Position numbers and translations under genes: made by a program
The notes under the pieces: model-generated
What the model saw: the letters and a program-made list of their open reading frames with translations, nothing else
The model's database searches: none
Told to the model about the DNA's origin: nothing
In this document: one piece after another, positions 25,688 through 38,139 of the stretch
Layout: each line of letters opens with the position of its first letter
Numbering within the stretch: position 1 is the stretch's first letter
Source of the DNA: Aquatica leii
Lineage: Eukaryota; Arthropoda; Insecta; Coleoptera; Lampyridae
DNA length: 64,000 bases
NCBI GenBank assembly: GCA_035610365.1
Contig: CM069435.1
Location: 92,785,389-92,849,388 of the forward strand
Direction of reading: 5' to 3'

Positions 25688-28600
25688 TTTTTTTAGTATA
25701 CCAGAACAACCGACTATGACTTCCCAGTTTGTTTTGCGTTATTTTTAAATGCTTAGATAAAACAATTTATTTGACTGAGTTTTTGCGTTTCCTTTTGTTT
25801 TACCGAACTAGGACCTCGCATTTTTTTGCTTAAATTCAAAAAACCAAACCGCTTTAGTTAAATTGTTTAATATGTAAAGATAGCTGACAATGACTTTCCA
25901 GTTTGCTCTAAAAACTTACGTGATTTTTATTACAAAAATCTGACTAATCTAGACACAAAAGTGCCCTATATTGCCTTTGCTTGATTTTAAGTTTTTTGAT
26001 CAAAGAATTTTAGTATTTTATTTACTTTTATTTTAGTAAACGAAGATCTTGCACAAAGTTGCTCGGGTTTTTTTAAATACGTCAAAACAATCGACTGTGA
26101 CTTCCCAGTGTGTTTAAGCGAACTAGGATCATTTTGTCTGCCAAAATTCAAAATTGATTTATTTAATACGCGAAGATACCTAACAATGGCTTTCTAATTT
26201 GTTCTAAAAAGTTACCATTGTGGATTTTTATCATAAAAAATACGACTAGTCAAAACTACGAAAAAACAAATATCTGAAGTTTGCTTGATTTTGAAGTCCT
26301 AAAAAACTAAACGATTTGTTTGAGTGAGTTTTTTGTTTTACTTTTGTTTCAAGGAACTAAGATCTTGTATTTAAAGAACACAAAGTTGTCTGTGTTTTTT
26401 GAAGACCTTGTATAGCCGACTATGACTTTCCAGTTTGTTTTATAAACCTACTACTTTTATACATTATTAAAACAAAAAAATATAAATAAAAATTCAAAAA
26501 AAAACCGAATGCATAAGTACTCTGTCTTTTTTTATTTTAGGGAGTGTTTGCATTTCCTTTTGTTTTAGTGAACCATGATCCTGCAGTTATTTATCATAGA
26601 GTTTATTACAAAAAATGCCACTAATCAAAACTACAAAAAATTTGAGTTTTTTTGTTTACTTTTGTTTTAGTAAACTGGGATCATGTATTTTTGTGACAAA
26701 ATTCAAAGAACACAAAGTTGTTTGGGCTTTTCTGAATACGTGAAAACAGCTGACTGTGACTTCCTAGTTTGTTTGCAAAGATATCTTTAATTTTGATACA
26801 AAAAATATGACTAAAAACTAAAAGAAAAAGAATGCATAAAGTAACTTTTCCCTTATTTTGAAACTCTTGGATAAAACAATTTATTTGACTAAGGTTTCAT
26901 ATCCTTTTGTTTTATCGTACTTGCATTGTATTGCTAAATTTCAAAAAACAAAACCGCTTTTGTTAAATTGTTTATTGCATATAGCTGACAGTGACTTTTT
27001 AGATTTTTATTACAAAAATTGTGACTAATCAAAATAACAAAAATTCCTTAAATTGCCTTGCTTGATTTTAAGTTTTTCGAACAAAACATATTGACTTTTT
27101 TGGTTTACTTTTGTTTTAGTAAACGGGGATATTGTACTATTGTGCCAAAATTCAAAAAACACAAAGTTGCTTGTGTTTTTTTGAATATGCCCAAACAACC
27201 GACTATGACTTTCCAGTTTGTTTTCGAAACCTAACTTGAATTTGAATACAAAAAATATGAATAAAACTAAAAAAAAACAATGCATTAAGTTACTTTTCCT
27301 TTATTTTTTAAAGCTTAGATAAAATAATTTATTTCACCAAATATAATTTTTTTGTGAATTTTTTTTCTATAATTCAAAAAACACAAAATCGATTTTCGAA
27401 TGGATTTTTATTGCAAAAAATGTGACTAGCCAAAACTACAAAGTGCCTTAAGTTGCCTTTGCTTGATTTTAAGTTTTTTGTTTTAGTAAACAAAGATCTG
27501 GCATTTTTGTGTCAAAATTCAAAAAAACACAAAGTTGCTTGAGTTTTTTTAAATACGTCAAAACAATCGGACTATGACTTCCTAATTTGTTTGAATAAAC
27601 AAGGATCTTTTTGTTTGCCAAAATTCAAAATTAATTTATTTAATACGCGAAGATAGCTAGCAATGGCTTTCCAGAGAGCTTTACAGTTTGTTTTAAAAAG
27701 TTACCATTATGGATTTTTATCATAAAAAATACTAGTCAAACTACAACTACAAAAAAAAAACAAATATTTGAAGTTAAGTTTGCTTGATTTTGAAGTCCTA
27801 AAACTAAACGATTTGTTTGAGTGAGTTCTTTGTTTTACTTTTGTTTTAGAGAACTAAGATCCTGTATTTAAAGAACACAAAGTTGCCTGTGTTTTTTGAA
27901 GACGTTGTATAGCCGACTATGACACAAAAATATGAATGCACAAGTACTCTGACTAACAATTTATTTCAGTAAGTGTTTGCATTACCTTTTGTTTTAGCGA
28001 ACCAAGATCCTGCAGTTGTTTGCTAAAATTCAAAAAACAAAACTGCTCGTTGTTTTAAAAATTTACTATCATGGAGTTTTATTACAAAAAATGTCACTAA
28101 CAAAAACTACAAAAAAATTTAGTTTTTTTGTTTACTTTTGTTTTGTAAACCGGAATCTTGTATTTTTGTGGCAAAATTCAAAGAACACAAAGTTGTTTGG
28201 GCTTTTTTGAATACGTGAGAACAGCTGACTATGACTTTCTAGTTTGTTTGTAAAGCTATCTTTAATTTTGATACAAAAAATATGACTAAAAACTAAAAGA
28301 AAAAGAATGCATGCAAGTTACTTTTCCCTTATTGTTAAACAAATTATTTGACAGTCTTTTCGAATCTTTTTGTTTTACTGACCTAGGATCTTACATTTTT
28401 GTGTCAAAATTCAAAAAGAACAAAGTTGCTTGAGTTTTTTTAAATACGTCAAAACAATTGATTATGACTTCCTAGTTTAACAATGGCGAGTTTTCCAGTT
28501 TGTTTTAAAAAGTTACCATTATGGATTTTTATTATAGACAATACTAGTCAAAACTACAAAAAAAAACAAATGTCTGAAGTTAGCTTTGCTTCATTTTGAA

Positions 28601-29830
28601 ATCCTAAAACTAAACAATTTGTTTGAGTGAGTTTTTTGTTTTACTTTTGTTTCAGAGAACTAAGATCTTGTATTTAAAAAACACAAAGTTGCCTGTGTTT
28701 TTTGAAGACGTTGTATAGCCGACTATGACTTTCCAGTTTGTTTTTGAAACCTACTACTATTATACATTATTAAACATAAAATATAAATCAAAGTTTAAAA
28801 AAAAGTGCTTGTCAGACAATTTATTTTAGTGTGTGTTTGCATTTCCTTTTGTTTTAGCGAACCAACATCCCGCAGTTGTTTGCCAAAATTCAAAAAATAA
28901 AACTGCTCGTTTTTTTAATACAGTTATTTTAAAAACTTACTATCATGGAGTCTTATTACAAAAAATGTCCCTACAAAAAAACTGAGTTTTTTTGTTTACT
29001 TTTGTTTTGTAAACTGGGATCTTGTATTTTTGTGCCAAAATTCAAAGAACGAACATAAAGTTGTCTGTATTTTTTTTTTTGAATATGCCAAAACAGCCGA
29101 CTTGACTTCCCCAGTTGGTTTTGAAAACCTATATAGAATTTTTAATACAAAAAATACTATTAAAAACTAAAAAAAAGAATGCTTTAAGTTACTTTTCCTA
29201 GATTTTTAACTGCTTTGTTAAAACAATTTTTTTGCGTTTCCTCATGTTTTACCAAACTACTTGAAGCTTTTGTTAAAATCCAAAAAAACTCAAAACCGTT
29301 TTTTTTGTAAATTGTTTAATACGTAAATAGCTGACAATGACTTTCCAATTTGCTTTAAAAACTGACTGGATTTTTCTTACAAAAAATATGACTAAATCAA
29401 AACAAAAAAATGCCTTAAGTTATGTTTGCTTAACAAAAACAATTTATTTATTTTACTTTTACTTTTGGTAGAATTTTGCATTTTTGTATCAAAATTTAAA
29501 GAACGGAAAGTTGCTTGTGTTTGTTTTTTTGATTACGTCACTGTTGGTTTCCAGGTTGCTTTGCAAACCTACTACGATCATTTTGTATTACAAAAAATGT
29601 GATAAATGAAAAATAACAAAACCAAATCCAATAAATTATCTTTCCTCGATTTTTAAGTACTTGAACAAAATGTTTTTTTTAAAGCAGCATTTTTTAATAC
29701 GTAGAGACAATAGTCTGCAACTTTTCTATTTGTTTTAGATACCTACGATCTTGAATTTTTAATCTTTCCTCTTACTTGAAGTATTTCGACAAAACAATTC
29801 GAAACATCAGGTTCAATTTTGTTTTCGATT
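22540..29830 (+). repeat. 7.3-kb degenerate array with GACTTTCCAGTTTG core
   Basis: About 25-30 diverged units in one orientation. Block order in a full unit is GACTATGACTTTCCAGTTTG, CCTACTACCAT, ACAAAAAATATGACTAATCA, GCTTGATTTTAAG, TTTTACTTTTGTTTTAG, AACTAAGATCTTGCATTTTT, CAAAATTCAAA, ACACAAAGTTGC, then AATACGTCAAAACAATC back to the core. Full units are about 300-350 bp; many lack blocks. Good cores lie near 23445, 24234, 24665, 24751, 25093, 25408, 25889, 26419, 27203 and 28724. It fills intron on the 5' side of the exon. Open frames inside it are chance. Confidence 0.85.
25655..25684 (+). repeat. (GT)15 microsatellite
   Basis: Fifteen perfect GT dinucleotides followed by a T-run. It lies inside one unit of the surrounding array, at the position where other units have only a short GTGTTTTTT, so it arose by expansion within that unit. 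Confidence 0.97.
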
Positions 29831-31429
29831 TCATTTGTGTTTTTTTCAGCATGCTTTGAGCAGACGATATTTCGGGCGCAAACTCAACCAGGAAAAACTT
29901 TAGAACAGTGCAAAGAAACAAAACGATCGGCGGCGGTCAGCGTTATCGGCCGATAAAAAAACAAATAGTTAATTTCATAACATAGACTTCCTCGATTATA
30001 TAAGCAGCGAAATGGTTGTTTAACGATAGATGATAACGATTTCCTCGGTGTCTTATCATTGCTTGTGGTCGGATCAGGAAAAACGTTTCGATAATGAGTC
30101 GTTGCGTCTCTATTAGATCAACGTCGATGGCTATATAATAAAGAAGGAAATTGTTATTTTCGCTTGGGCGTTAGTTCGAACTGACAACTTTACGATTTCA
30201 AAATTGCATACCTACATTTCATTAAAACGTGAGCGGCGAATTAGTACTCGAGATCCAAAATCTAATAATAAACTATCTCAAGTTGCAATTAATGAAGTAA
30301 TGCTGGGATATTTCAATATAAATTCCACTCGATTATTTGTCACGCTTCGAAAATTATTTGAGATTTTGATTAAACAAAAACCTTTGTATTCCATCCATCA
30401 TCGATACAGAATCTGAATATTTTGGGCGTAGTACTTAATTTCATTATATTTTCTTTCGACCGCCGTTCCCTGTACACACCTCCGCCACCGTCGTCATCGA
30501 TAACTCATCGACTTTCCGAAATTGTTCGCGATTTTTTACCCGTTCCGCAACTTGCCACCAACCGCATGTTCGATGGGGCGGATAAACTGTATTGAATTTA
30601 TGAATGGTTCCTCAACTTTTATTGTGCGAAAAATGTGGGTTGGTCCGAAGAAGAAAATCGCGCCGTAATTCATTTTTTCCCCGCCAAAATAAAAATCGAT
30701 GCAATACAGATTACCTCCGAAAATAATAAACTTCGGGCTTTTCTCTGTAGGGATTCTTCGATGTAGGGTTTTAAAGAGGACGCGGGGGTGGTTACTTTAC
30801 TTAATTAACAGATGTGATTACTAATAAAGTTATCGGTGCCTTTAAGCGGATTCCCTTTCAAAAACTTTTACCTAATTAAACGGCACGAGACAATTTTTAT
30901 TTCGATTTTCGGCTTCGCCGGACCGATCGCCACAATAAGAAAAAACGCAGGAAATTAAATTCGAATAAAAATGCGTTTTCTAAAGGCAATTTCGAATCCA
31001 AGTAGACATTTCCGATCGTTTTTTATGGCATGTGACATCTGGAGCGTCCCTCCTATAACAGATATTTAAGTGTGTACCGGATACGAGCCTTAAATCATTG
31101 GTTAGCATCGCTCCTTACTTCATGTGAAAAGACAGAATCACTTATTTTTTTCCTTTCGCTCTTTAAATAGACTCTTGAAACATTTAAAACTTGTGTTGAA
31201 TTATTCCCCACACAATTAAAATGGCAGTCGGATTAATTTCATATATCGGGGAGACGTAAACATTCGTTCGAAGTAATCGTTTAATGCAGGGCGCACGCAA
31301 TGACGTCACGAGAAGTCGTCGCAAGCTTAAAAGGACTAGATCGAAATGGCCTTGGAATAAAAATTTGTAAACAAAGGACGACGCCAGTAAACAAACATTT
31401 TTTTAATGTTCTTGTACCAAATCACAGTA
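29831..31429. other. Unique, moderately CG-containing non-coding block
   Basis: Non-repetitive sequence between two arrays, richer in CG dinucleotides than the arrays (for example 29928-29955 and 30460-30580). No exon with convincing splice sites was found on the minus strand. Its distinct composition makes it a possible conserved regulatory block, but nothing in the sequence proves this. Confidence 0.45.
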
Positions 31430-32740
31430 GGTCCTGAACAAATTTGACGGTTGACAGAATCATATCAACACCACTGTAATTGTTAGATTTTTTTTGGCAA
31501 CAGCCCAAATTTAAAAAAAAGAAGATCTTATTGGCTTTTAGAGACAAAAGTGTGTTCGCTGATACCTAAAAACGCTTACAACAAAGTAAACTGACAAATT
31601 TGGGATTCCAAAAAAAAACAATGCAAAATGTTCTTAGTAAACACAACGACAATTTTTTTATAGCTAAAATTCGCGGAATTTAGAAAAAGGTACTTGACTT
31701 GAAATAACCATGTTTAAAGCAAATGGCTCACAACCCAGATTTAAAAAAAGAATAAAAACTTGTCTTAAGTCAAAGAAAGCTTTAATGATCAAATTTGGCT
31801 GTTAAAAGAGCATCTTAAGCACAGTACTGTGTTAAACAGAATTTAAAAAAAAATAAAAAAAAACATTCAAAAAATCTAACAGTGGTGAAAAAAATTAATA
31901 TTCAAAAAAATCACGCAAGCACAAAACAACACATACCTGCATTTACTAATTTTTTTAGAAAATTGTAAGTAGGCAAAGCATAGAAGAAGGAAGGAAGAAG
32001 AACTCTTTTGTGCCAAGGAAAGTCCTAAGAACCAAATCTGACAGTCAAAAAACCTTCTTTGTGATGAGCACAATCTTAAAACGTTAATATCACTGATTCA
32101 AAAGGTAGTAACAGTATTGAAACATAAAAAAATGTGAATCCATCTAGGCAAGATAAGACTCAGTGCTCAATTTTGACAATGTTTGGCGATTAGACTTTTT
32201 GAGCAAACATTTTTTTATACTAAATATTATAATAAACCTTAGAAAATAAACAATAAAAAATTGTGTCGAGGTGAAGTATGCCAAAAATTCTTTTATTCGC
32301 TTTTTTTTGGCAAGAGAAAAAATGCAAAGACCAAAAGAGAGGAAAAAGTCAAAGAAAGCATTGATGACCAAATTTAAAAACTGAAAGAACCTCCTAATCA
32401 TGGCACTATAATTTAGTTTGAATCTCAAAATATTGATATAAAAAATCGAAAATAAAAAATAATGTAGAAATAATGTAGGTCTTAATGACCAAACTCGAAA
32501 GTGTCGTATAAATATGGCAGCCGGTAATTAGATTTTTTGACAAGTTCAGTTAATTGTAGCTTTTAAAAAAACATAGTAAATATTGATTTTGTTCATACGA
32601 AGTCAAAAAAAAGCTTTACCGTGTAGAAACTGCAGTTTGTAAATACATTTTGATCAAAAATCTCAAATCGCAAAAAGTAGAAACATGAATAAAAACCCAT
32701 AAACTGATATGTCTACTAAGTTACACAAAAAGTGTTGACT
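31430..32740 (+). repeat. Degenerate array with AATGACCAAATTTG motif
   Basis: Recurrent blocks in the same orientation: TTTAATGATCAAATTTGGCTG near 31781, CTAAGAACCAAATCTGACAG near 32025, TTGATGACCAAATTTAAAAA near 32360 and CTTAATGACCAAACTCG near 32481. The first three are followed by words like GAGCATCTTAAGCAC. The preceding word AGTCAAAGAAAGC is shared by two units. Copies are old. The array abuts the Penelope-like element. Confidence 0.55.
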
Positions 32741-32784
32741 TTACCAAAACAAATGTATGTATTGTCTTCTCGGTCATTGCTCCT

Positions 32785-34312
32785 TTATTGAAAAGAGGCA
32801 TGTAATAAGCGGGAACCAAAGAAGGAAAAGCTCGAAACCATGATCACGATTAACGTTATTGGGATGTTTGATGATTTATATGCTCTCTCAGATTTTCGTA
32901 TTGAAGAAGAATGGACATTTTGCAATCACCGAAATATGCATTTTTCTTATACAACGATCATGTTCGAAAATTCGTGTAATGACGCAACGACCGGTTTCAC
33001 CAATGTAGGCTAAACCACATAAACAAGGAATTTGGTATACACCTTGAAATGAAAGTGTAGGAGAAGGAAGAATCTGAGAGATTTTGGCTGTCGAGTTGAA
33101 TATGGGTTTAATGCCGTTCTTACGAAGAAGTTTCTCTATTTGATCTGTAACCTTTTGAATGTAGAGTAAAATTGAAGAAACCTAGACAATTTGAGATGAT
33201 CATGAGACCAAACAATAAACGTGTCATCAACATACCTAAACCATACTTTAAAAGATTCCATAAAAATGTTAGTTACAACAGGTCAAAGAAGAGAACCAAT
33301 AGCAGCACCAGAAACTTGTTTGTAAAACTTATTATCAATTTGGAAGTAAGTGGATGATAAACATTTGCCATGTTGAGACAGAATCTGTTCGATGATAATA
33401 AGCGAATCCTTAATAGGAACTTTGGTAACAAGTGAAGTTTCTAAACGTTCAGAGAGTTGAGAATGAGAGAAGAAGTTTTACCAATAAATTCGCAAAGAAT
33501 GTTAGACAAGAACTTGGCTAGCTTGTAGGTAGAAGATTGGATAGTACTGACGATAGGTCGAAAGAGAATACCTTGTTTGTGAACTTGAAGAAATCCGTGC
33601 AGACGATGTGGTTTGGAATCTGAAGGGGTAAGTCGACGTTTAGTTTCTGGAAGTAGATTGGAAGATTTGATAATTTGGTTGACCTCACGTTGAATCCGCG
33701 AAATGGAATTACGAGATAGAAGAGCGTACGTTTCTTCCGAGGTTTCTTCAGACAAAATAGAATGGATTTTTTCCGCATAATTAATTTGGTTCAAGCGTTG
33801 CCTTTGTCGGTTGGATGAACAATAATATCGGAGTTCCTACGAAAAGTTTTTAGTGCTAACTCCTCCGACTTACAAATGTTGGGTTTAGGAACTTTAGATG
33901 ATTCAAGGATTTTGCCAGTGTTCATACGATTGGGATCTGAGATGTGGCGAGCAAAATGTCCTATAAAAGACTCGACAACACATAAAATATTTATTTTAGG
34001 AATACGTTAGGGAGCAACAGCAAAATTCAAACCCTTAGATTCCGATTCCTGTTCTGAAGTGAGAGTCAAACCAGATAAATTGACTACCGTCTTCAAAAAG
34101 TTAGTAGTGGATGAAACTTTAGGATCCTTGGATTCCAAAAATTGAAACTTTTTGAGATGACCTTCAGTGGTTAGTCGTAGAGTGGAAATCTCTCCCATTT
34201 CTTGACGTTCTTGTGACTCGTAAGCACGACGAACTTCTGGACCATTCTGTTTATCGCAAACCCACCCATACGGACAGATACCTTTGTGTTTCTTCTCATC
34301 GTCATCTTGCAC
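32785..34312 (-). pseudogene. Penelope-like retroelement, reverse transcriptase plus GIY-YIG endonuclease, decayed
   Basis: Read on the minus strand, the pieces fall in the order of a Penelope-like element. An N-terminal part (34312-34007) ends in NLSGLTLTSEQ and KGLNFAVAP. Next comes a HPTDKGNA block (about 33800). An open part at 33794-33441 has VHKQGILFRPIVSTIQSSTY, a typical Penelope reverse-transcriptase signature. Then come GAAIGSLL and the catalytic FRYVDDTF (YVDD at 33223-33234). Finally there is a GIY-YIG domain, GVYQIPCLCG then YIGETGR (about 33046-32985). Stops and frameshifts separate these pieces, so no full protein can be made. Such elements use target-primed reverse transcription with the fused endonuclease. 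Family assignment is firm; the exact ends are not. Confidence 0.88.
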
Positions 34313-34444
34313 AAAAACGTTCTGTTATTGAATCTTCTTGTTGAATAATGGTTATATGAAACGAGATATTCATATAGTTATTAATCGTCGTCTATATCCA
34401 CGTGCTCGATTACCTAAGAACATTTCTACTTCAGAATCCAATCC

Positions 34445-34860
34445 AAAATTGGCATTTTACCCTTCATTCACAAGGTTACAGATCAAATAGGGACATTTCT
34501 TCGTAAGAACGGTATTAAACCCATATTCAACTCAACAGCCAAAATCTCTCAGATTCATCCTTCTCCCAAGGAAAAATTTCATATACTTTAATTTCAAGGT
34601 GTATACCAAATTCCTTGTTCATGTGGTTTAGCCTACATTGGTGAAACCGGTCGTACCGTCATTACACGCATTTCCGAAAATGGTCGTTGTATAAGAAAAG
34701 GCATATTTCGGTAATTGCAAAATTTTAATACTTCTTCAATAGGAAAATCCGAGAGAGCAAAAAAAAACATCAAACGCCCCAATAACTTTAATCGTCATCA
34801 TGGTTTCGAGCTATCCCGTCTTTGGTTCGGCTTATTACTCCTTTATCCAAAGCACTCCCC
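34445..34860 (+). pseudogene. Second Penelope-like fragment (GIY-YIG end), opposite orientation
   Basis: Plus-strand sequence from about 34445 matches the reverse complement of the neighbouring element from about 33165 down to 32790. It includes GGTTACAGATCAAATAG (34473-34489), GVYQIPCSCG and YIGETGRT (about 34597-34656), and CATGGTTTCGAGC near its end. Differences include an extra AAGGAAAAATTT-like insertion before the GIY motif and several stops. It is 5'-truncated inside the reverse transcriptase domain. With the minus-strand copy it forms a head-to-head inverted pair, an arrangement common for Penelope-like elements. Confidence 0.85.
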
Positions 34861-35059
34861 TTTTCGACCGTAACCCAATCAGAGTCGAGCTTAATCAGCT
34901 GTGACAATACTTCTTCTTTATATACGGAGATTACTTCTTCTTAAGTCACATCTACAGAGTTTAGAATCTGGCTTGGTTCACAAATTGATTACCTAACCTT
35001 TGAGAGGTTCTTAGTTAGATTTCGGTTGCTTGTTTAAGTTCTTCGATTTCTCTCACACT

Positions 35060-35091
35060 CTGATGAAGCCCCTTACGAAAGCGAATGAAAC
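35060..35091 (+). ncRNA. Hammerhead-ribozyme-like core in Penelope 3' region (decayed)
   Basis: CTGATGAAGCC (35060-35070) is followed by GCGAATGAAAC (35081-35091). Penelope-like elements are known to carry hammerhead ribozymes with CTGATGA, a short stem II and GAAAC. Here the second half has two extra bases between GAA and AAAC, and stem II is weak (AGC against GC), so it is probably inactive. Its position, about 200 bp after the endonuclease domain of the plus-strand copy, supports the identification. Confidence 0.45.
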
Positions 35092-35109
35092 ATTGACAAC
35101 TTCGGTTAC

Positions 35110-38100
35110 AACAATGACACGGTCCAAACCCAGAAGACGATTTCATCTTAGATTAAGAAAGCGTTAATAGCTACATTTGATAATTCAAAAAACTGCGTTG
35201 TATTCTAACAGTCACAAAATTTTAAAATTCGATGAATAAGAATCTTAAAAATTAAGCATCTAAAGCATAGCAAAAAACACCTAGTAGTAAAAATTGTCAA
35301 AGACTGCAAAAACATAAAGTCCTAATCACAGTAAGTGACAAACCCGAAAATATCCAAAATAATCCACAAAATAAGTAAAAAAGTAACAACGTATATAACA
35401 GTTATAAAAGCACAGCACACTTAACTATTATCACTTTAAAGCAATTAGCCCAAAATCTTCAAGGTTTTTTCACGAAAACAAAAAGTGATCTATAACCAAA
35501 GAAATTTTATATGAATTTTTGTAATTTTCTAAAAATAGGTCACGGTTTGGTGTTAAAGCAACAAATTAAAGCTACAAAAACCAATAACGCAGCATTCTAT
35601 GATGTTTATCTAATTGCGTAATATATGAAACAATGTTCATAACGATTTCTCAATTTAAACCACTAAGATTGATTTGCATCAAGTTATCTTACAAAACAAA
35701 AGTAGTCGCATTTTTTCTTATTCTTATTACTAGCCTACTTATATTGCGACAGTGAGCATTTTTCAGAAATAAGTCTGTTTTAGGCAAGTATTATATGTAC
35801 AAAACAAAAATCTGTGTTTTTTTGGTTTATTTGAAAATGAATGTATATTAAATAATCTAAATAACCTTATAATTATGTATTTGTTGATCGGTTTGACTTA
35901 GTCTATTTTTAATCAAATACTTTAGACTCTGTCTTTATAGGGCGATGTCATTACATAATGTTTAAGAAGTTTAGTTTTAGAACCCAGTCACTTCACAAAC
36001 TACCAATTTCAAAGTGGTCGTTCGTTCGAAGGTTAAACAGTAGTGGGAGATTCAAGGTCAATCCTACTACCACTTGACCTTGCAAAAATTATGGTTACTG
36101 TTTTCTAAAAGAAAACACGTGTTCATTTATTGATCGTCTCTATTGAATGTTTGTTGACAAAACCTACTAGATTTTACTACAATCCCTCTGTAATTGAGTT
36201 GTAAAGAAAGTTTAACTACGAATGGGTTACAAGTAAAAAATCGCATTTCTTAGTTTAGAACGCGTGCAACAAGTCGCGTAAGAAAACCGAAGAAACCGCC
36301 TAGTATATTCGAATCAAAATGCATCAAGTCGCCTTAAAAAACAAAAGTAGTCTGATTATTATCGATGACCGCAATTGGATTAAAAGAATCTCGCAAAATA
36401 AGATTAAGCTAGAGTGCATTAGAGGAGACGTACAAAAAAAGTACGGCACGGTAATTGGGCTTTGGGTTTTGGAAAATTAGTAGACATCAGAGTGTATAAC
36501 GTTAAATTTCTGAAGCTAACAAAGTTAATAGTTGGACTAAAATTTAGTAGCAAATCGTATTGCCGCACTTTGTATTAGTGAATTCCACTACAGCGATCTC
36601 CGCTTATTCCATTAGGGCGACTTTCCTATATGCTCAAAACCAAATTATACGTCCGTCTCGTTCTCGACGTTGTCGAAATGTACTAATGAGTAGGTGTAAA
36701 AGAGAGAGTCGCAAATATATCGCAAAAGTAACACAGCGCCTCGTACGATATCTGACTGAAGTAATTCTATCTGTTAATTTTATTAATCCCAGCTAGAGTT
36801 GCTGTATGCACGAGGAAGTTTTTGATTTACGCCTTTAAGATCATCTCTTTTGCTCCCATAGTTTTACAACGCCAAGTTTGTCGTAATCGTGAAGGGTTTT
36901 TTGGTAGCTGAAGTCAAAAGCGTTGGATTTTGCTATCGGAACTCTACATATATTTTACTTGTCTCATGTACTGAATTTAAAACAGATTAGTCCTCATTTT
37001 GTTGAAGTTTCGTCTTAGATTACAGCATTAGAAAATTAGTCTTTATTGTCAAATTTTTTTCCTCCTTCTCTCCTCTTCCCTCTTTCTCCTCGTAAGTACA
37101 CGACGGGGTTGTTCTAAATAAACCCTCATAGTATTGAATTTTGTCACTAGTCGCAACTCTTTGATAACTAATTAGTGATGCTAGGGGCTCTCCTACTCTT
37201 ATTTTACTACTGCTAACCCTTTTATATCAGCCGTTGTCTCTCCGCTCCTTTCCCCGACGTTCACCACGTTCTGATGCAGTTGCGACTCTATAATTCGCAC
37301 GACGACTCTATAAAACTCGTCGCGAGGAAACGGGAACGAACGCAACGGACAACCGTCTCAAATTCGAAATATTGAAAGGCACTTCAAATTCAAAATATAC
37401 CCAAGTCCTTTTCAAACCAATCCTTCACTCCGGCTTTACATTTCAGATAATGATTTGCTAAAACCAAAGTCTTTGAATGTCTCTTATTGATCCTTATTTG
37501 TAGCGAGTAAATGGTTTTGATAAGATTCATAAAGTAAATTAACGTCCTTTTCTAAAAGTTTGCCGCGTCGACGTTGAAGAAGACGAAGAAGATGAAGAAG
37601 AAGAAAACGTCGAGCACGCGCCGACGTAACGTAATTTATACAAAAACCAATGATGAAAATTATGTTAACTTATATACGAAATGTAATTATTGAGATGTGG
37701 AAAATGATATTGATTTGCCTTTGTCTTAGTAAACCCGTCAAATATCATTAATATCGAGTAGGAACGAGCGGGGAACAACGTCGGATGTAATTAGATAATG
37801 ATTAATTAGAACTTGAAGGTTCGATCTTTTTTTCCATAATAAATATCTTGTGTTAATTACGTTACTTCAATCACAGTTTTAAATTTTTCAACGCTTTTCT
37901 TTTAACTCTTCTCTTCATTATCTCGTTTTGACAACGCGCTTAATTACGATTTTTTACAGTCGCCGCAGTGAGTCCTCGATCAAAGACGAAACCACCTGCA
38001 CGGTTGACTTTCGACAAAACAAACACGATCACCTGGAACCAGTCGCTTTGATCAAATTTATTTCGAAAAAAAATCGGAAACGTTCTAATTCGAAATACAG

Positions 38101-38139
38101 CAAAGGCGGGTTTGGAAAAACAAAAACACATCTTGCATA
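35110..38139. other. Mostly unique non-coding sequence
   Basis: Contains one weak duplicated block: GCATCAAGTYRYCTTAMAAAAC followed by AAAAGTAGTC, at about 35677-35711 and 36320-36354. Open frames at 36560-36796 and at 37928-38143 (both strands) have no recognisable family. A purine tract is listed separately. No exon was found. Confidence 0.45.
37568..37613 (+). repeat. GAAGAN purine tract flanked by an 8-bp inverted repeat
   Basis: TCGACGTT (37568-37575), then about 30 bases of GAAGAAGACGAAGAAGATG-type purine repeat, then AACGTCGA (37606-37613), the exact reverse complement of the left arm. It could be read as an acidic Glu/Asp stretch, but the frame is short and closed by stops, so coding is unlikely. 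Confidence 0.6.

Noticed and set aside
22540..29830. Regularly spaced repeats considered as a CRISPR-like array
   Set aside because: Repeats are long, degenerate and of uneven length in eukaryotic intron-like DNA, with no identical short repeats or unique equal spacers.
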